64,000 nucleotides of DNA from Eubacteriales bacterium (GCA_030539395.1 JAUNSC010000016.1:1-64000), one strand, 5' to 3'; counted from the first letter of the stretch, positions 33,217 to 41,735 are shown. Numbers and translations are program-made. Notes: a model not told the origin generated them from the sequence alone.

Positions 33217-34752
33217 TTATTCTGCCAGTTTAATATTCTTTGTCAGCCAGTAGTAATCCATCGGATACATCTGAACACCGGTTACACGCGTACTGTTAAA
33301 CAGATAAGTTGTCTCATATCCAAAGAATACGGTTGCCGCATCATCCATAATTTCCTGCTGAATCTGAATGATCAGATCCTTTCTTGCATCCGCATCAAAT
33401 GTAACTGCCAGTTCATCCAGTTTCGCATCTACTTCCGGATTGCTGTATCCTGCAGTATTGTTTGCAGATGTACTGTACCAGTTCTCACGCAGATAGTTTT
33501 CAGGGTCGCCGGTATTTGCAACCAGAACATTCCAGATCAGAAGGTCATAGTCGCCTGCATCTCTCTTATCCAGCAGTGTTTCATAGCTTACGGTTTCCAG
33601 TTCAACATTAATTCCAATATCTTTCAGGTTTGCCTGAGCGGCCTGAGCATAAACTCCAAGTTCTGCACGGCTTGTATAGATTACAAATCTCAGAGAAAAC
33701 GGTTCTCCATCCGGATTTTCTACATATCCGTCTCCATCATTGTCCACATAACCAGCTTCTGCCAGGACTGCTTTTGCCCCCTCCGGATCGTACGCATTTT
33801 CATCTACCAGTTCATCAAAACCATAATCCAGTGTAGGAGGAACAGGTGCCTTACCTGCTGTAGCTCCTCCTTCCAGAAGCACAGAGCAATAAGTTTCTTT
33901 ATCCAGACCGCGCAGGAATGCCTGACGCAGCGCAAGATCCCCCAATGCTCCGTTCTGGTTCATGAATGCATAAGTAGAGCGCAGAGACTGCAGCTGCTGG
34001 ATTTCATAATTCGGATTTCCCTCAAATTCAAATACGTTCTCTGTCTTCAAATTATACGCAATGTCAATTTCGCCGGTCTGAAGCGCCATGGAACGTGTGG
34101 TCTGATCATCCACACATTTTAATGTTACGCTGTCAAAGGGCACTTCGCCGTCCCAGTAATATTCATTCTTTACAACAACTGCCGCATCTGTGGGCACAAA
34201 AGACTGGAACGCATAAGGTCCGGTACAAACAGGTCCTGCGGTTTCAATGTTGGAGTTATCAATGCTGGTATCCATGATCAAAAACAGCGGGTCTGCAAGG
34301 CATCCTGCCATATTTGCATTTGCAGTATTTAAAGTAAATACCAGATTCTGTCCATCCACCTCAAGGCTTGCCAGATCAAAAAATCCGGGCACACGTTCGC
34401 TCATTTCAAAGGTACGTTCCAGAGAAGCCTTTACAAGTTCCGGCGTACAATCGTTTCCATTAGAAAATTTTACACCTTCACGAAGCTTAAATGTCCAGAC
34501 TGTTCCGTCCTCATTTGCCTCCCAGCTCTCGGCAAGACACGGTTCCAGACCTCCGTCCAGTCCGAAACGGGCCAGGCATTCGCCTACACCGTAACGGGAA
34601 ATGACCCAGCTGAAATACTGCTCATTTGGTTCAAGCGTATCTGCAAAACTTGTCACACCGATTGTAGCTGTTCCTTCAGCAGAGGCTGCGCTTCCTGCCA
34701 TCATAACTGCTGCACCGATAACTGCAGCACAAACTAATTTCTTTATCTTCAT
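33217..34752 (-). CDS. Opp/Nik-type substrate-binding protein (SBP family 5)
   Basis: 511 residues. A signal peptide (KLVCAAVIGAAVMMAGSAAS) ends in an AxA-like site and has no lipobox Cys, odd for a Gram-positive binding protein. The family 5 fold is clear: LAESWEANEDGTVWTFKLRE, VKFSNGNDCTPELVKASLER and the LRQAFLRGLDKETYC block. Relatives bind peptides, nickel, or metal chelates. Cobalamin-riboswitch control suggests a cobalt- or corrinoid-related ligand, which is inference. Confidence 0.88.
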   Translation of the reverse strand: MKIKKLVCAAVIGAAVMMAGSAASAEGTATIGVTSFADTLEPNEQYFSWVISRYGVGECLARFGLDGGLEPCLAESWEANEDGTVWTFKLREGVKFSNGNDCTPELVKASLERTFEMSERVPGFFDLASLEVDGQNLVFTLNTANANMAGCLADPLFLIMDTSIDNSNIETAGPVCTGPYAFQSFVPTDAAVVVKNEYYWDGEVPFDSVTLKCVDDQTTRSMALQTGEIDIAYNLKTENVFEFEGNPNYEIQQLQSLRSTYAFMNQNGALGDLALRQAFLRGLDKETYCSVLLEGGATAGKAPVPPTLDYGFDELVDENAYDPEGAKAVLAEAGYVDNDGDGYVENPDGEPFSLRFVIYTSRAELGVYAQAAQANLKDIGINVELETVSYETLLDKRDAGDYDLLIWNVLVANTGDPENYLRENWYSTSANNTAGYSNPEVDAKLDELAVTFDADARKDLIIQIQQEIMDDAATVFFGYETTYLFNSTRVTGVQMYPMDYYWLTKNIKLAE

Positions 34753-34766
34753 TCTATTTTCTCCTT

Positions 34767-35591
34767 CTATTCCTGTTTCGGATCCAGCACATCCCTGATG
34801 CTGTCACCCAGCATATTAAATATGACAACTGCAATTACAATGGCAATACCCGGCGCGATCATCAGCCACGGTGCTTTTGCCATGTATGTTCTTCCTTCAT
34901 TAAGCATCAGTCCCCATTCCGGTGTGGGCGCTGTGGCACCAAATCCCAGGAAAGACAGGGATGCCAGTTCCAGCATCATAGTACCGATATCTGCCGCTGC
35001 CGTTACCACCATGGTAGTCAGCATGTTCGGGAGTACATGCTTCCACAGAATTTTCAGGGTACTGGTACCATTTACTTTTGCAGCTTCTATGTAAAGATTC
35101 TGTTTTACTTTGAGCACCATACTTCGTGCAAGTCTTGCATACTTTGTCCAGCTCACCGCTGAAATCGCTATTACTGCATTGGTCAGATTCGGTCCCAGCA
35201 TACCGGCGATAGCAATTGCAAGAACAAGTCCCGGGAAAGAAATCATCATATCTGCAATGCGCATAATAATTTCATCAATCCATCCGCCAAAATAACCTGC
35301 AATAATTCCGAGCGCCGTACCGATCACAAAAATGACCGCCACCAGAATCAGTGTCATGACCAGAGAAGTCCTTGTTCCGTAAATAACACGGGAAAGCAGG
35401 TCTCTTCCCAGTTTATCTGTACCCAACGGATATTCTGCACAGGGCGCTTTTAAGGAATCCATCATTACCGCCTCAAGAGGATCTTTCGGCGCGATCCAGG
35501 GGGCAAAAACAGCAATGCCGGCCACTGCGAGTGCCAGGATGAAGAAGATGGTAAACTGTTTATTTTCCAGGAAAAAATTTTTCTTTTTCAA
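34767..35591 (-). CDS. Opp/Nik-type ABC transporter permease (DppC/NikC-like)
   Basis: 274 residues starting at a TTG behind GGAGGGAAAG. About six membrane helices. The binding-protein-dependent permease (EAA) loop is RLARSMVLKVKQNLYIEAAK, followed by HVLPNMLTTMVV. The N-terminal APWIAPKDPLEAVMMDSLKA and PLGTDKLGRDLLSRVIYGTR are typical of the C-type permease. It lies 2 bp after the partner permease gene. Confidence 0.92.
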   Translation of the reverse strand: MKKKNFFLENKQFTIFFILALAVAGIAVFAPWIAPKDPLEAVMMDSLKAPCAEYPLGTDKLGRDLLSRVIYGTRTSLVMTLILVAVIFVIGTALGIIAGYFGGWIDEIIMRIADMMISFPGLVLAIAIAGMLGPNLTNAVIAISAVSWTKYARLARSMVLKVKQNLYIEAAKVNGTSTLKILWKHVLPNMLTTMVVTAAADIGTMMLELASLSFLGFGATAPTPEWGLMLNEGRTYMAKAPWLMIAPGIAIVIAVVIFNMLGDSIRDVLDPKQE

Positions 35592-35592
35592 T

Positions 35593-36531
35593 TTACTTTC
35601 CCTCCTTCAGTCTCGGATCCAGATATTGGTATGACAGATCAACCAGAAGGTTAATTACCATATAAAGTACCGCGATCCATAATACATATCCCTGCACCAG
35701 AGGATAATCCCGGCAGGAGATAGCTCTTACTGCCATATTTCCCATACCCGGCCAGTTATAAATAATCTCTACTACCGCAGTACCTCCCAGAAGACTTCCA
35801 AGAGAAAGTCCAAGCAGAGTCACAATGGGCAGCATGGCATTTGGCAGCACATGCTTCCAGAGAATTACCCCCTCCCTGATTCCTCTCATACGTGCACCGG
35901 TGACATAATCCTGATGCAATTCTTCCAGCACTGCATTTCTGACCTGCCTTGTATATTTGGCAGACATAGCCAGTGCAAGAGTTGCTGCCGGCAGAACCAT
36001 CGCTTTAAAATCAGTTGTTCCGCCTGCTACGTTTATCCAGCGCAGCTGTACACCGAAAATGCTGAGCAGTATCAGGCCAAGCCAAAAGCTGGGGACAGAT
36101 ACACCGATGAAGGTAATTCCCCTTACCAGATAATCCGGCCATTTATTCTGATACACTGCGGACAATATGCCCAGCGGGATCGATACTGCTACCATCATTA
36201 CAAGTGCCAGCAGCGACATTTTCAGAGTCGGCCAGAAACAGGAAACCAGTTTCTGGACTACAGGCATCTTAAATGCATAGGATGTTCCCATATCTCCGGT
36301 CAGAACACCGGTCAGCCAGCTTCCGTACTGCACCAGAAACGGCCTGTCCAATCCCAGTTCGTGCCGCGTCTGCTCCAGAAGCTCCGGCGTAGGCAGATTA
36401 CCACACTCTGTCAGCATAATTTCAGCCGGATCACCCGGTGACAAATACGTTAGCATAAACGTAAGAAAACTGATTCCAAACAATACTGCTACAATCTGGA
36501 TAAACCTTTTTCCAAGTTGTTTCTTTGACAA
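35593..36531 (-). CDS. Opp/Nik-type ABC transporter permease (DppB/NikB-like), first gene of operon
   Basis: 312 residues from a TTG at 36531 behind GGAGAAAAAA. A frame extends further to 36816, but it runs through the riboswitch terminator and aptamer and is not coding. Six membrane helices, the B-type opening (IQIVAVLFGISFLTFMLTYL, then SPGDPAEIMLTECG) and the EAA loop VLEELHQDYVTGARMRGIRE are present. It heads a six-gene operon preceded by a cobalamin riboswitch. Both permeases use TTG, which lowers translation. Confidence 0.9.
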   Translation of the reverse strand: MSKKQLGKRFIQIVAVLFGISFLTFMLTYLSPGDPAEIMLTECGNLPTPELLEQTRHELGLDRPFLVQYGSWLTGVLTGDMGTSYAFKMPVVQKLVSCFWPTLKMSLLALVMMVAVSIPLGILSAVYQNKWPDYLVRGITFIGVSVPSFWLGLILLSIFGVQLRWINVAGGTTDFKAMVLPAATLALAMSAKYTRQVRNAVLEELHQDYVTGARMRGIREGVILWKHVLPNAMLPIVTLLGLSLGSLLGGTAVVEIIYNWPGMGNMAVRAISCRDYPLVQGYVLWIAVLYMVINLLVDLSYQYLDPRLKEGK

Positions 36532-36657
36532 TTTTTTCTCCTTTCCACACTCTATGATTTTTCGCCGCCGGATCCAGAAATTGCGCTGTTTATACAGGAT
36601 ATTTAACCCAAAACAAAAGTATTGTGCAATGGAAATTCGAGGAACTTCCTGGTGCAT

Positions 36658-36686
36658 AAAAAAACCCGTATCATGATTGATACGGG
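36658..36686 (-). terminator. Riboswitch expression-platform terminator
   Basis: CCCGTATCA / TGATACGGG perfect 9-bp stem with loop ATCA, followed by seven T on the minus strand. It lies between the cobalamin aptamer and the first permease gene and would stop transcription when ligand is bound. Confidence 0.85.
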
Positions 36687-36752
36687 CATACTTTAAGTGC
36701 AACAAAAAAACATGCTTCCTATCTACCGTAAGAATCATACTGAAATCAATTA

Positions 36753-36953
36753 CAAGCAGTTCTCCTGACTTAAGATCATCATTCCAAAGCGCCTTCCCAG
36801 ACTTACTTTTATACAAAGCCCAGTGACATAACCACAGTTACCTGTGTGCTTTGAAACTCCCTAATACAGTGACGGGATCGTACCGGACTCTCACCGGTTT
36901 CTCTATTAATCCTCGCGGAACTTGTAAAGGCTGGTTCAAAACCAACAAATGTT
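36753..36953 (-). promoter_or_regulatory. Cobalamin (B12) riboswitch aptamer
   Basis: On the minus strand the conserved blocks occur in order: a GTTGGTTTTGAACCAG-type P1/P2 start, ACCGGTGAGAGTCCGGT (P3 region), GATCCCGTCACTGT, TCACTGGGC, CTGGGAAGGCGC, and the B12 box AAGTCAGGAGAACTGC near 36755-36770. Spacing of about 200 nt and the following terminator fit the class. It should repress the importer operon when adenosyl- or other cobalamin is plentiful. Confidence 0.9.
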
Positions 36954-36971
36954 ATTTTATTTACGATTATA

Positions 36972-37000
36972 AGTATAGTCCAATGCAAATAAAATGTCTA
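36972..37000 (-). promoter_or_regulatory. Promoter of the riboswitch operon
   Basis: TAGACA (36995-37000), 17-bp spacer, TATACT (36972-36977) on the minus strand. Transcription would begin near 36965, just ahead of the aptamer. Confidence 0.65.
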
Positions 37001-37021
37001 GCATTTCTTAAATAATTCCTA

Positions 37022-37075
37022 TTGACATTCTGATTTACCGGGTATATATTGAACATATGAATAATTGTTCATATG
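37022..37075 (+). promoter_or_regulatory. Promoter with SmtB/ArsR-type operator for the metal ATPase
   Basis: TTGACA (37022-37027), 17-bp spacer, TATATT (37045-37050), then the palindrome CATATGAA-taattg-TTCATATG (37054-37075) over the transcription start. This is the form of SmtB/CzrA/CadC operators. No ArsR-type regulator is encoded in the window, so it would act from elsewhere. Confidence 0.75.
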
Positions 37076-37110
37076 TTTTAATATTGTAAAATATATGGGA
37101 GGATAAAAAT

Positions 37111-39888
37111 ATGAGCGAGCATGAACCTCTTCACGAACATCAGCACAACCATGATTGCGGCTGCGGACATGACCATCATGAGCATGAGCACCACCACGAA
37201 CACGATTGCGGCTGCGGACATGACCACCATCACGAACATGAACACCACCACGAACACGATTGCGGCTGCGGACATGACCATCATCACGAACATGAACACC
37301 GAGATGAGCCTACCCGTTCCCACACTCATTTTGTTGTGGAGCATCATCACACAAAAGGTCATCCTGATGACTGCAGCTGTAAAGTTTGCAATCCTCATGT
37401 AGAATATTGTGATGTCTGCGGCGAATCTCTTGCTAAATGTACCTGTGTAATGCCGGACGAAAAGATGGAAAAACGGGTATATATCCTGGAAGGGCTTGAC
37501 TGCGCAAACTGTGCTGCCAAAGTGGAGGCAAAAATCCGTCAGATGCCGGAGGTAGAATATGCCACTGTTGCTTATGCCACCAGACAACTCCGTGTATCTG
37601 CCGAAAACCATAATGGCCTGATGGAAAAAATGCAGGCTGTTATCAATTCCATAGAAGACGGGATCACACTTGTTCCGAGGCCCAAAAAAGGCAGTATGGG
37701 CATTTCCAAAACAAAAGTCTATATTCTGGAAGGGCTTGACTGCCCCAACTGCGCAGCAAAAATTGAGCGCAAAATAAAGACAATGGACGGCGTAGATGAT
37801 GTTTCCATCACATATGCAAATAAGCAGATGCGTCTTTCAGCCGCAAGGCCTGACATACTGATCCCCTCTATCCAGAAAGCAATTAATGCCATGGAAGACG
37901 GTGTCACTGTTGTTCCGAAAGAAGATATTAAAAAAGAAGCAAATCGACAAGAATCGACAAAAAGATCCCGAATTCCGGAAAAATATAAGCCTCTTATTTC
38001 CATCGGAGCCGGTGCAGTGTTATTTCTCATCGGATTTTGTATGATCCATATCGGCGGCTGGGAAGAATCCGATTTAAGACTCCTGCCCCTGTTTGTTATT
38101 TCTTACCTGATCCTGGGCGGAAAAGTTCTTATGACCGCTGTCCGGAATATTAAAAAAGGCCAGATTTTCGATGAAAACTTTTTGATGTGTATTGCTACTC
38201 TGGGCGCTTTTGCCATCCGTGAATTTCCTGAGGCCGTAGGCGTTATGCTCTTCTACCGCATTGGTGAATATTTTGAAAACCGCGCTACAGAGCAAAGCCG
38301 TTCCCAGATCATGGAAGCTGTAGACCTGCGTCCTGAAGTTGTAAATCTGGTAATCGGTGATGATATCCGTATCATGTCCGCAGAAGAAGCCGTTGTCGGC
38401 GATATCGTCCTTGTCCGCCCAGGTGACCGTGTTCCCCTGGATGGTGTGATCATCGAAGGCGAGACCCGCCTGGATACATCTGCTATTACCGGCGAACCGG
38501 TTCCGGTAAAAGCCGGCGTGGGTGACCTGATAAATTCCGGCTGTGTAAACACTTCCGGCCAGATTAAAATCCGTGTGGAAAAGGTACTGGAAGAGTCCAT
38601 GGTCAGCAGGATTCTGGATTCCGTTGAAAATGCAGCGGCAAGCAAGCCGAACATCGATAAATTCATCACCCGTTTTGCCCGTGTATATACACCGTTTGTT
38701 GTATTCTTTGCACTCTTTGTGGCTGTTGTACTGCCGTTTATTATTCCGGGCTGGCATTTCTTCGTAGATGCAGATTATACCGGTACCGCAGGCGTACTTC
38801 ACGGTACCACAGGAACAGCTTCCGTCTTGACGGCATTGACATTCCTCGTTATCAGCTGCCCGTGCGCGCTGGTTCTTTCCGTTCCGCTGGCATTCTTCTC
38901 CGGTATCGGTGCTGCATCTAAAAAGAATATTCTCTTTAAAGGCGGTGTGGCAATTGAATCCCTGAAAAAGGTAAAAGCTGTTGTCATGGACAAAACCGGT
39001 ACAATCACCAAAGGAAACTTTGTTGTACAGACATCTGTTCCGGCAGATAACCACATCACACCGAATGACCTTCTTGCCATCAGTGCAAGCTGTGAGTTAT
39101 CTTCCACTCATCCTATCGGAAACAGTATCGTAGAAGCCGCCAATGCGAAAAATCTGGAAATTGAACGCCCTTCCAGGATTGAGGAAATTGCCGGACACGG
39201 TATCCGTGCGGAGATTTCGAAAGGTACCGTGCTGTGTGGAAACCGTAAACTGATGGAGATTAACCATATTGATCTATCAGCATATGAAAAGAAAGAATTC
39301 GGAACGGAAGTATTGACAGCGTTGAACGGCAAATTTATCGGCCATATTGTAATTTCCGACACCATTAAACCAGACGCTGTGGATGCCATTGCCAAAACAA
39401 AGAAAATGGGGATTGTCACCGCCATGCTGACAGGTGATGCCCAGGACAGCGCTGAAGCAATCGCAAAGGAAGCCGGGATTGACGAAGTTCACGCAAGACT
39501 TCTTCCTGAAGATAAGTTTGAAGAGCTGAAGAAAATACGCCGGAAACATGGCAATGTCATGTTTGTTGGCGACGGTATCAACGATGCCCCGGTTCTTGCA
39601 GGAGCCGATGTGGGCGCGGCCATGGGAAGCGGTGCTGACGCGGCTATTGAAGCCGCCGATGTAGTATTCATGACCTCCGAAATGGCAGCGATTCCCCAGG
39701 CCATCGATATTGCCCGGGCAACATCGCGCATCTCCTGGCAAAATGTATACTTTGCACTGGCTGTTAAAATCATCGTTATGATCATGGGTCTGTTCGGTCA
39801 CGCAAACATGTGGATCGCCGTATTTGCCGATACCGGGGTTTCTGTACTTTGTCTGCTGAACTCGATTCGGATATTGTATCGAAAATAA
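37111..39888 (+). CDS. P1B-type Zn/Cd/Pb-exporting ATPase with His-rich repeats and two HMA domains
   Basis: 925 residues. The first 70 hold a triplicated 17-18-residue unit (DCGCGHDHHHEHEHHHEH). Two HMA metal-binding domains follow (GLDCANC near 128, GLDCPNC near 208). The ATPase core has SCPCALVLSVPLAF with the CPC membrane site near 582, TGEPVPV, phosphorylation motif DKTGT near 627, the HP motif STHPIGNSIVEAA and GDGINDAP near 820. CPC plus the His-rich tail and HMA pair fit Zn/Cd/Pb export (ZntA/CadA class) rather than copper. The upstream SmtB-type operator supports metal-induced expression. GGAGG lies 8 bases before the ATG. Confidence 0.92.
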   Translation: MSEHEPLHEHQHNHDCGCGHDHHEHEHHHEHDCGCGHDHHHEHEHHHEHDCGCGHDHHHEHEHRDEPTRSHTHFVVEHHHTKGHPDDCSCKVCNPHVEYCDVCGESLAKCTCVMPDEKMEKRVYILEGLDCANCAAKVEAKIRQMPEVEYATVAYATRQLRVSAENHNGLMEKMQAVINSIEDGITLVPRPKKGSMGISKTKVYILEGLDCPNCAAKIERKIKTMDGVDDVSITYANKQMRLSAARPDILIPSIQKAINAMEDGVTVVPKEDIKKEANRQESTKRSRIPEKYKPLISIGAGAVLFLIGFCMIHIGGWEESDLRLLPLFVISYLILGGKVLMTAVRNIKKGQIFDENFLMCIATLGAFAIREFPEAVGVMLFYRIGEYFENRATEQSRSQIMEAVDLRPEVVNLVIGDDIRIMSAEEAVVGDIVLVRPGDRVPLDGVIIEGETRLDTSAITGEPVPVKAGVGDLINSGCVNTSGQIKIRVEKVLEESMVSRILDSVENAAASKPNIDKFITRFARVYTPFVVFFALFVAVVLPFIIPGWHFFVDADYTGTAGVLHGTTGTASVLTALTFLVISCPCALVLSVPLAFFSGIGAASKKNILFKGGVAIESLKKVKAVVMDKTGTITKGNFVVQTSVPADNHITPNDLLAISASCELSSTHPIGNSIVEAANAKNLEIERPSRIEEIAGHGIRAEISKGTVLCGNRKLMEINHIDLSAYEKKEFGTEVLTALNGKFIGHIVISDTIKPDAVDAIAKTKKMGIVTAMLTGDAQDSAEAIAKEAGIDEVHARLLPEDKFEELKKIRRKHGNVMFVGDGINDAPVLAGADVGAAMGSGADAAIEAADVVFMTSEMAAIPQAIDIARATSRISWQNVYFALAVKIIVMIMGLFGHANMWIAVFADTGVSVLCLLNSIRILYRK

Positions 39889-39904
39889 AATACTTTTCTA
39901 AATC

Positions 39905-39943
39905 AAAAGGTCTCTGACGTTATTTCCACATCAGGGACCTTTT
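39905..39943. terminator. Terminator after the metal ATPase
   Basis: AAAAGGTC-t-CTGA pairs with TCAG-g-GACCTTTT, loop about 13 nt, T-run on both strands. It serves the ATPase and possibly also the convergent ABC-F relic. Confidence 0.75.
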
Positions 39944-39951
39944 GGTGTCTG

Positions 39952-40279
39952 TTACTTCAAAAATATTTGTCTTGTCGAAATTTTTTCACGGAATCTTGTG
40001 TCATGTTCTACAAACAACATAGTCGGCTGATATTCCAGCAATAATTTTTCAATCTGCATCCGGGAAAATACATCTATATAATTTAGTTGAAGAACTGATT
40101 ACTCCTGAATACTGATATTTTCCCCTCAGCAGATTTAAAAAGGTTGTCTTTCCTTTTCCATTTCGCCCTGTAAATCCTAATTTCCAATCTGTATCAATGG
40201 AAAATGATACATTTTCAAATATATTATCAAAACTTCCTTCGTAAGAAAATGTAAGATTACTTACATTAATCTGTGCCAT
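39952..40279 (-). pseudogene. ABC-F ribosomal-protection ATPase (Lsa-like), internally deleted
   Basis: The N-terminal 65 residues or so are intact (AQINVSNLTFSYEGSFDNIF, Walker A GRNGKGKTTFLNLL). After SSST the sequence jumps to the far C terminus in another frame, NYIDVFSRMQIEKLLLEYQP and TMLFVEHDTRFREKI, ending at TAA 39952. That corresponds to the second ATPase domain's D-loop region and end of a protein of about 490 residues, so some 380 residues have been lost. ABC-F proteins of this branch release lincosamides, streptogramins A or pleuromutilins from the ribosome. The remnant cannot be functional, yet the upstream regulatory leader is complete. Confidence 0.85.
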
Positions 40280-40323
40280 AAGCATCTCTCCCTTCCAGGT
40301 TGCCAGACAGTTTTATTATACGT

Positions 40324-40508
40324 CATAACCTCAAAGGGACAACATTACAGCCGCCTCTTCTTATTCGCATTTTTGAGCACACAAAAAGAGAGGTTATGAA
40401 GACATAATCCACTTTTGGCAACATGACAAAACAGTATGCTTCTTGATTCATACTGCGAAAACTTCATGCAATCAAAAGTAAACTATCTCTTCATCTTTTC
40501 ACCTCTCT
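40324..40508 (-). promoter_or_regulatory. Ribosome-mediated attenuator leader of the ABC-F relic
   Basis: The leader begins with AGAGAGGT (40501-40508), which is both the ribosome binding site of a tiny upstream ORF and one arm of a helix. With ATGAAG (40489-40494) it can pair with CTTCAT-a-ACCTCTCT (40387-40401, followed by T5), forming a terminator that buries the upstream ORF start. The segment CATAACCTC (40390-40398) can instead pair with GAGGTTATG (40324-40332). A further hairpin CAGTATG/CATACTG with TTTT lies between. This is the pattern of antibiotic-sensing attenuators in front of ABC-F and erm genes. Confidence 0.7.
40483..40494 (-). CDS. Leader peptide MKR, three-codon upstream ORF
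   Basis: ATG AAG AGA TAG at 40494-40483 with the ribosome binding site GAGAGGTG five bases upstream. Stalling or translation here would expose or hide the attenuator helices described for 40324-40508. Very short upstream ORFs of this type are known before ribosome-targeting resistance genes. Confidence 0.6.
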   Translation of the reverse strand: MKR

Positions 40509-40523
40509 CTTAGAACTGCGGCT

Positions 40524-40552
40524 ATTCTAACATGCCGGATTCTATTTGTCAA
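40524..40552 (-). promoter_or_regulatory. Promoter of the ABC-F leader
   Basis: TTGACA (40547-40552), 17-bp spacer, TAGAAT (40524-40529) on the minus strand. Transcription would start about 10 bases before the leader-peptide ribosome binding site. Confidence 0.8.
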
Positions 40553-40667
40553 TATTTCCGCCGTTTCCAGACTTACTTTCACACTTGTCTCAGAGTTTAT
40601 TCCCTCATTTAACAACCCATTATTTTCAGAAGAATCTGCCCGCGGGCTGAAAATCAATTCTTCCCCC

Positions 40668-41735
40668 TTAGCTGTCATTCGAAATTGAGAAAAAGAATCC
40701 ATCCTCGTAATTCTCTCTGTGATAATAGACAGCAGTCAATGCTGACTGATCAAAAACCACGCTCCACTGTGTGGACTGAGGATCTCCAATGGTATTCTTA
40801 CTGTCAATCTCCAACAATTCTGCTAACTGAAACCCCTCCATAACAGGCTTCCTTCTCAGGGTTTCTGTCAGAATTTCATATCGGGTACAGGATTGCTGCG
40901 CACTAATACCCTCATTTTCTCCCTCTGCCGGATAAAACCCGGCTGTCACAGGAGTTTCAACAACAATCATTTCATTATCCGCATATTCTACAGCCACGCT
41001 GTTTCCCTCACAGTCTGCTATGGCAAAACAAATCATTTTGTCTGCAGGCCCATGAAGATCATATCCCTCCAAAATGTCCACAGCCTCATCTGCAGATGCA
41101 GCTTTATCCAGCAGCAGCCGGATCGCCGTAGTTGTTGTTATGTCCGGTTTACCGGTATCCTGCTCAATCCTTCCGCCGTCCTGAATCACATTTACAGCCA
41201 CACATAAACCGGTTTCATTCATCCCATCCAGCGGCGCATAAAGAGCTGCGGCAGTTAACATTTCATCGGTCAGAGACATGAATCCGTCTGTGTCACCAAT
41301 AAAGTCAAGATTCGCTGTAGAAACTGAAGAATACCCCTCATCCGGATACGCAGTTATTACAAGGGAATTGCAGTTCTGCCAGTCAAAATTCCGGCCAAAC
41401 AAAAATCCGCCTTCCGCATTTTCCGCAGATATTGTACTTCCTCCCAAAAAAGCGTCAGACATTTGCAGCTCCACAGCTTCATCGGATATATTATCAGTCA
41501 AAAATTTTACTATCTCCTGATCCGAAGCAGCCCCTCCCTGTTCCAGAAAAAGGTCAAAGGCATAATCCCCCTTAAAACGTACCGCCGATAATCCGGGCTT
41601 CAGTCCGGTAATTTCGGATCCGGCAGAAATGAATTCTGTATGGTCATCACCCGAATCTGCTGAATATAAATCGACTTTGCAACCAGACCAGACAGCAGAT
41701 ATGCATATTGCCATACAGATAAAAGTTTCTTTCAC
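40668..41735 (-). CDS. C45-type linear amide C-N hydrolase family lipoprotein lacking the nucleophile Cys
   Basis: 355 residues from the GTG at 41735 (GAGGAAGGTG upstream). A lipoprotein signal (ICISAVWSGC, Cys19) is followed by a penicillin-V-acylase/C45 Ntn-hydrolase-like domain: STISAENAEGGFLFGRNFDW, YAPLDGMNETGLCVAVNVIQ, DITTTTAIRLLLDKAASADE and WSVVFDQSALTAVYYHRENY. Relatives carry the nucleophilic Cys directly before the ST of the first block; here it is Gly99. Either the protein is a non-catalytic member or the gene is decaying. It sits between the ABC-F leader and trpF. Confidence 0.75.
   Translation of the reverse strand: MKETFICMAICISAVWSGCKVDLYSADSGDDHTEFISAGSEITGLKPGLSAVRFKGDYAFDLFLEQGGAASDQEIVKFLTDNISDEAVELQMSDAFLGGSTISAENAEGGFLFGRNFDWQNCNSLVITAYPDEGYSSVSTANLDFIGDTDGFMSLTDEMLTAAALYAPLDGMNETGLCVAVNVIQDGGRIEQDTGKPDITTTTAIRLLLDKAASADEAVDILEGYDLHGPADKMICFAIADCEGNSVAVEYADNEMIVVETPVTAGFYPAEGENEGISAQQSCTRYEILTETLRRKPVMEGFQLAELLEIDSKNTIGDPQSTQWSVVFDQSALTAVYYHRENYEDGFFFSISNDS

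Noticed and set aside
33190-34122. 310-codon plus-strand frame opposite the family 5 binding protein
   Set aside because: It is an antisense shadow; Cys/Ile/Arg-rich translation without any domain.
36532-36816. 95-residue N-terminal extension of the first permease
   Set aside because: The extension translates the riboswitch aptamer end and its terminator. The TTG at 36531 has the ribosome site and gives the normal family length.
38074-39054. 326-codon minus-strand frame inside the metal ATPase gene
   Set aside because: It is antisense to conserved P-type ATPase motifs and has no start signal.
40499-40702. 67-codon minus-strand frame after the C45-type gene
   Set aside because: It runs through the ABC-F leader promoter and its ribosome binding site; the translation is featureless.
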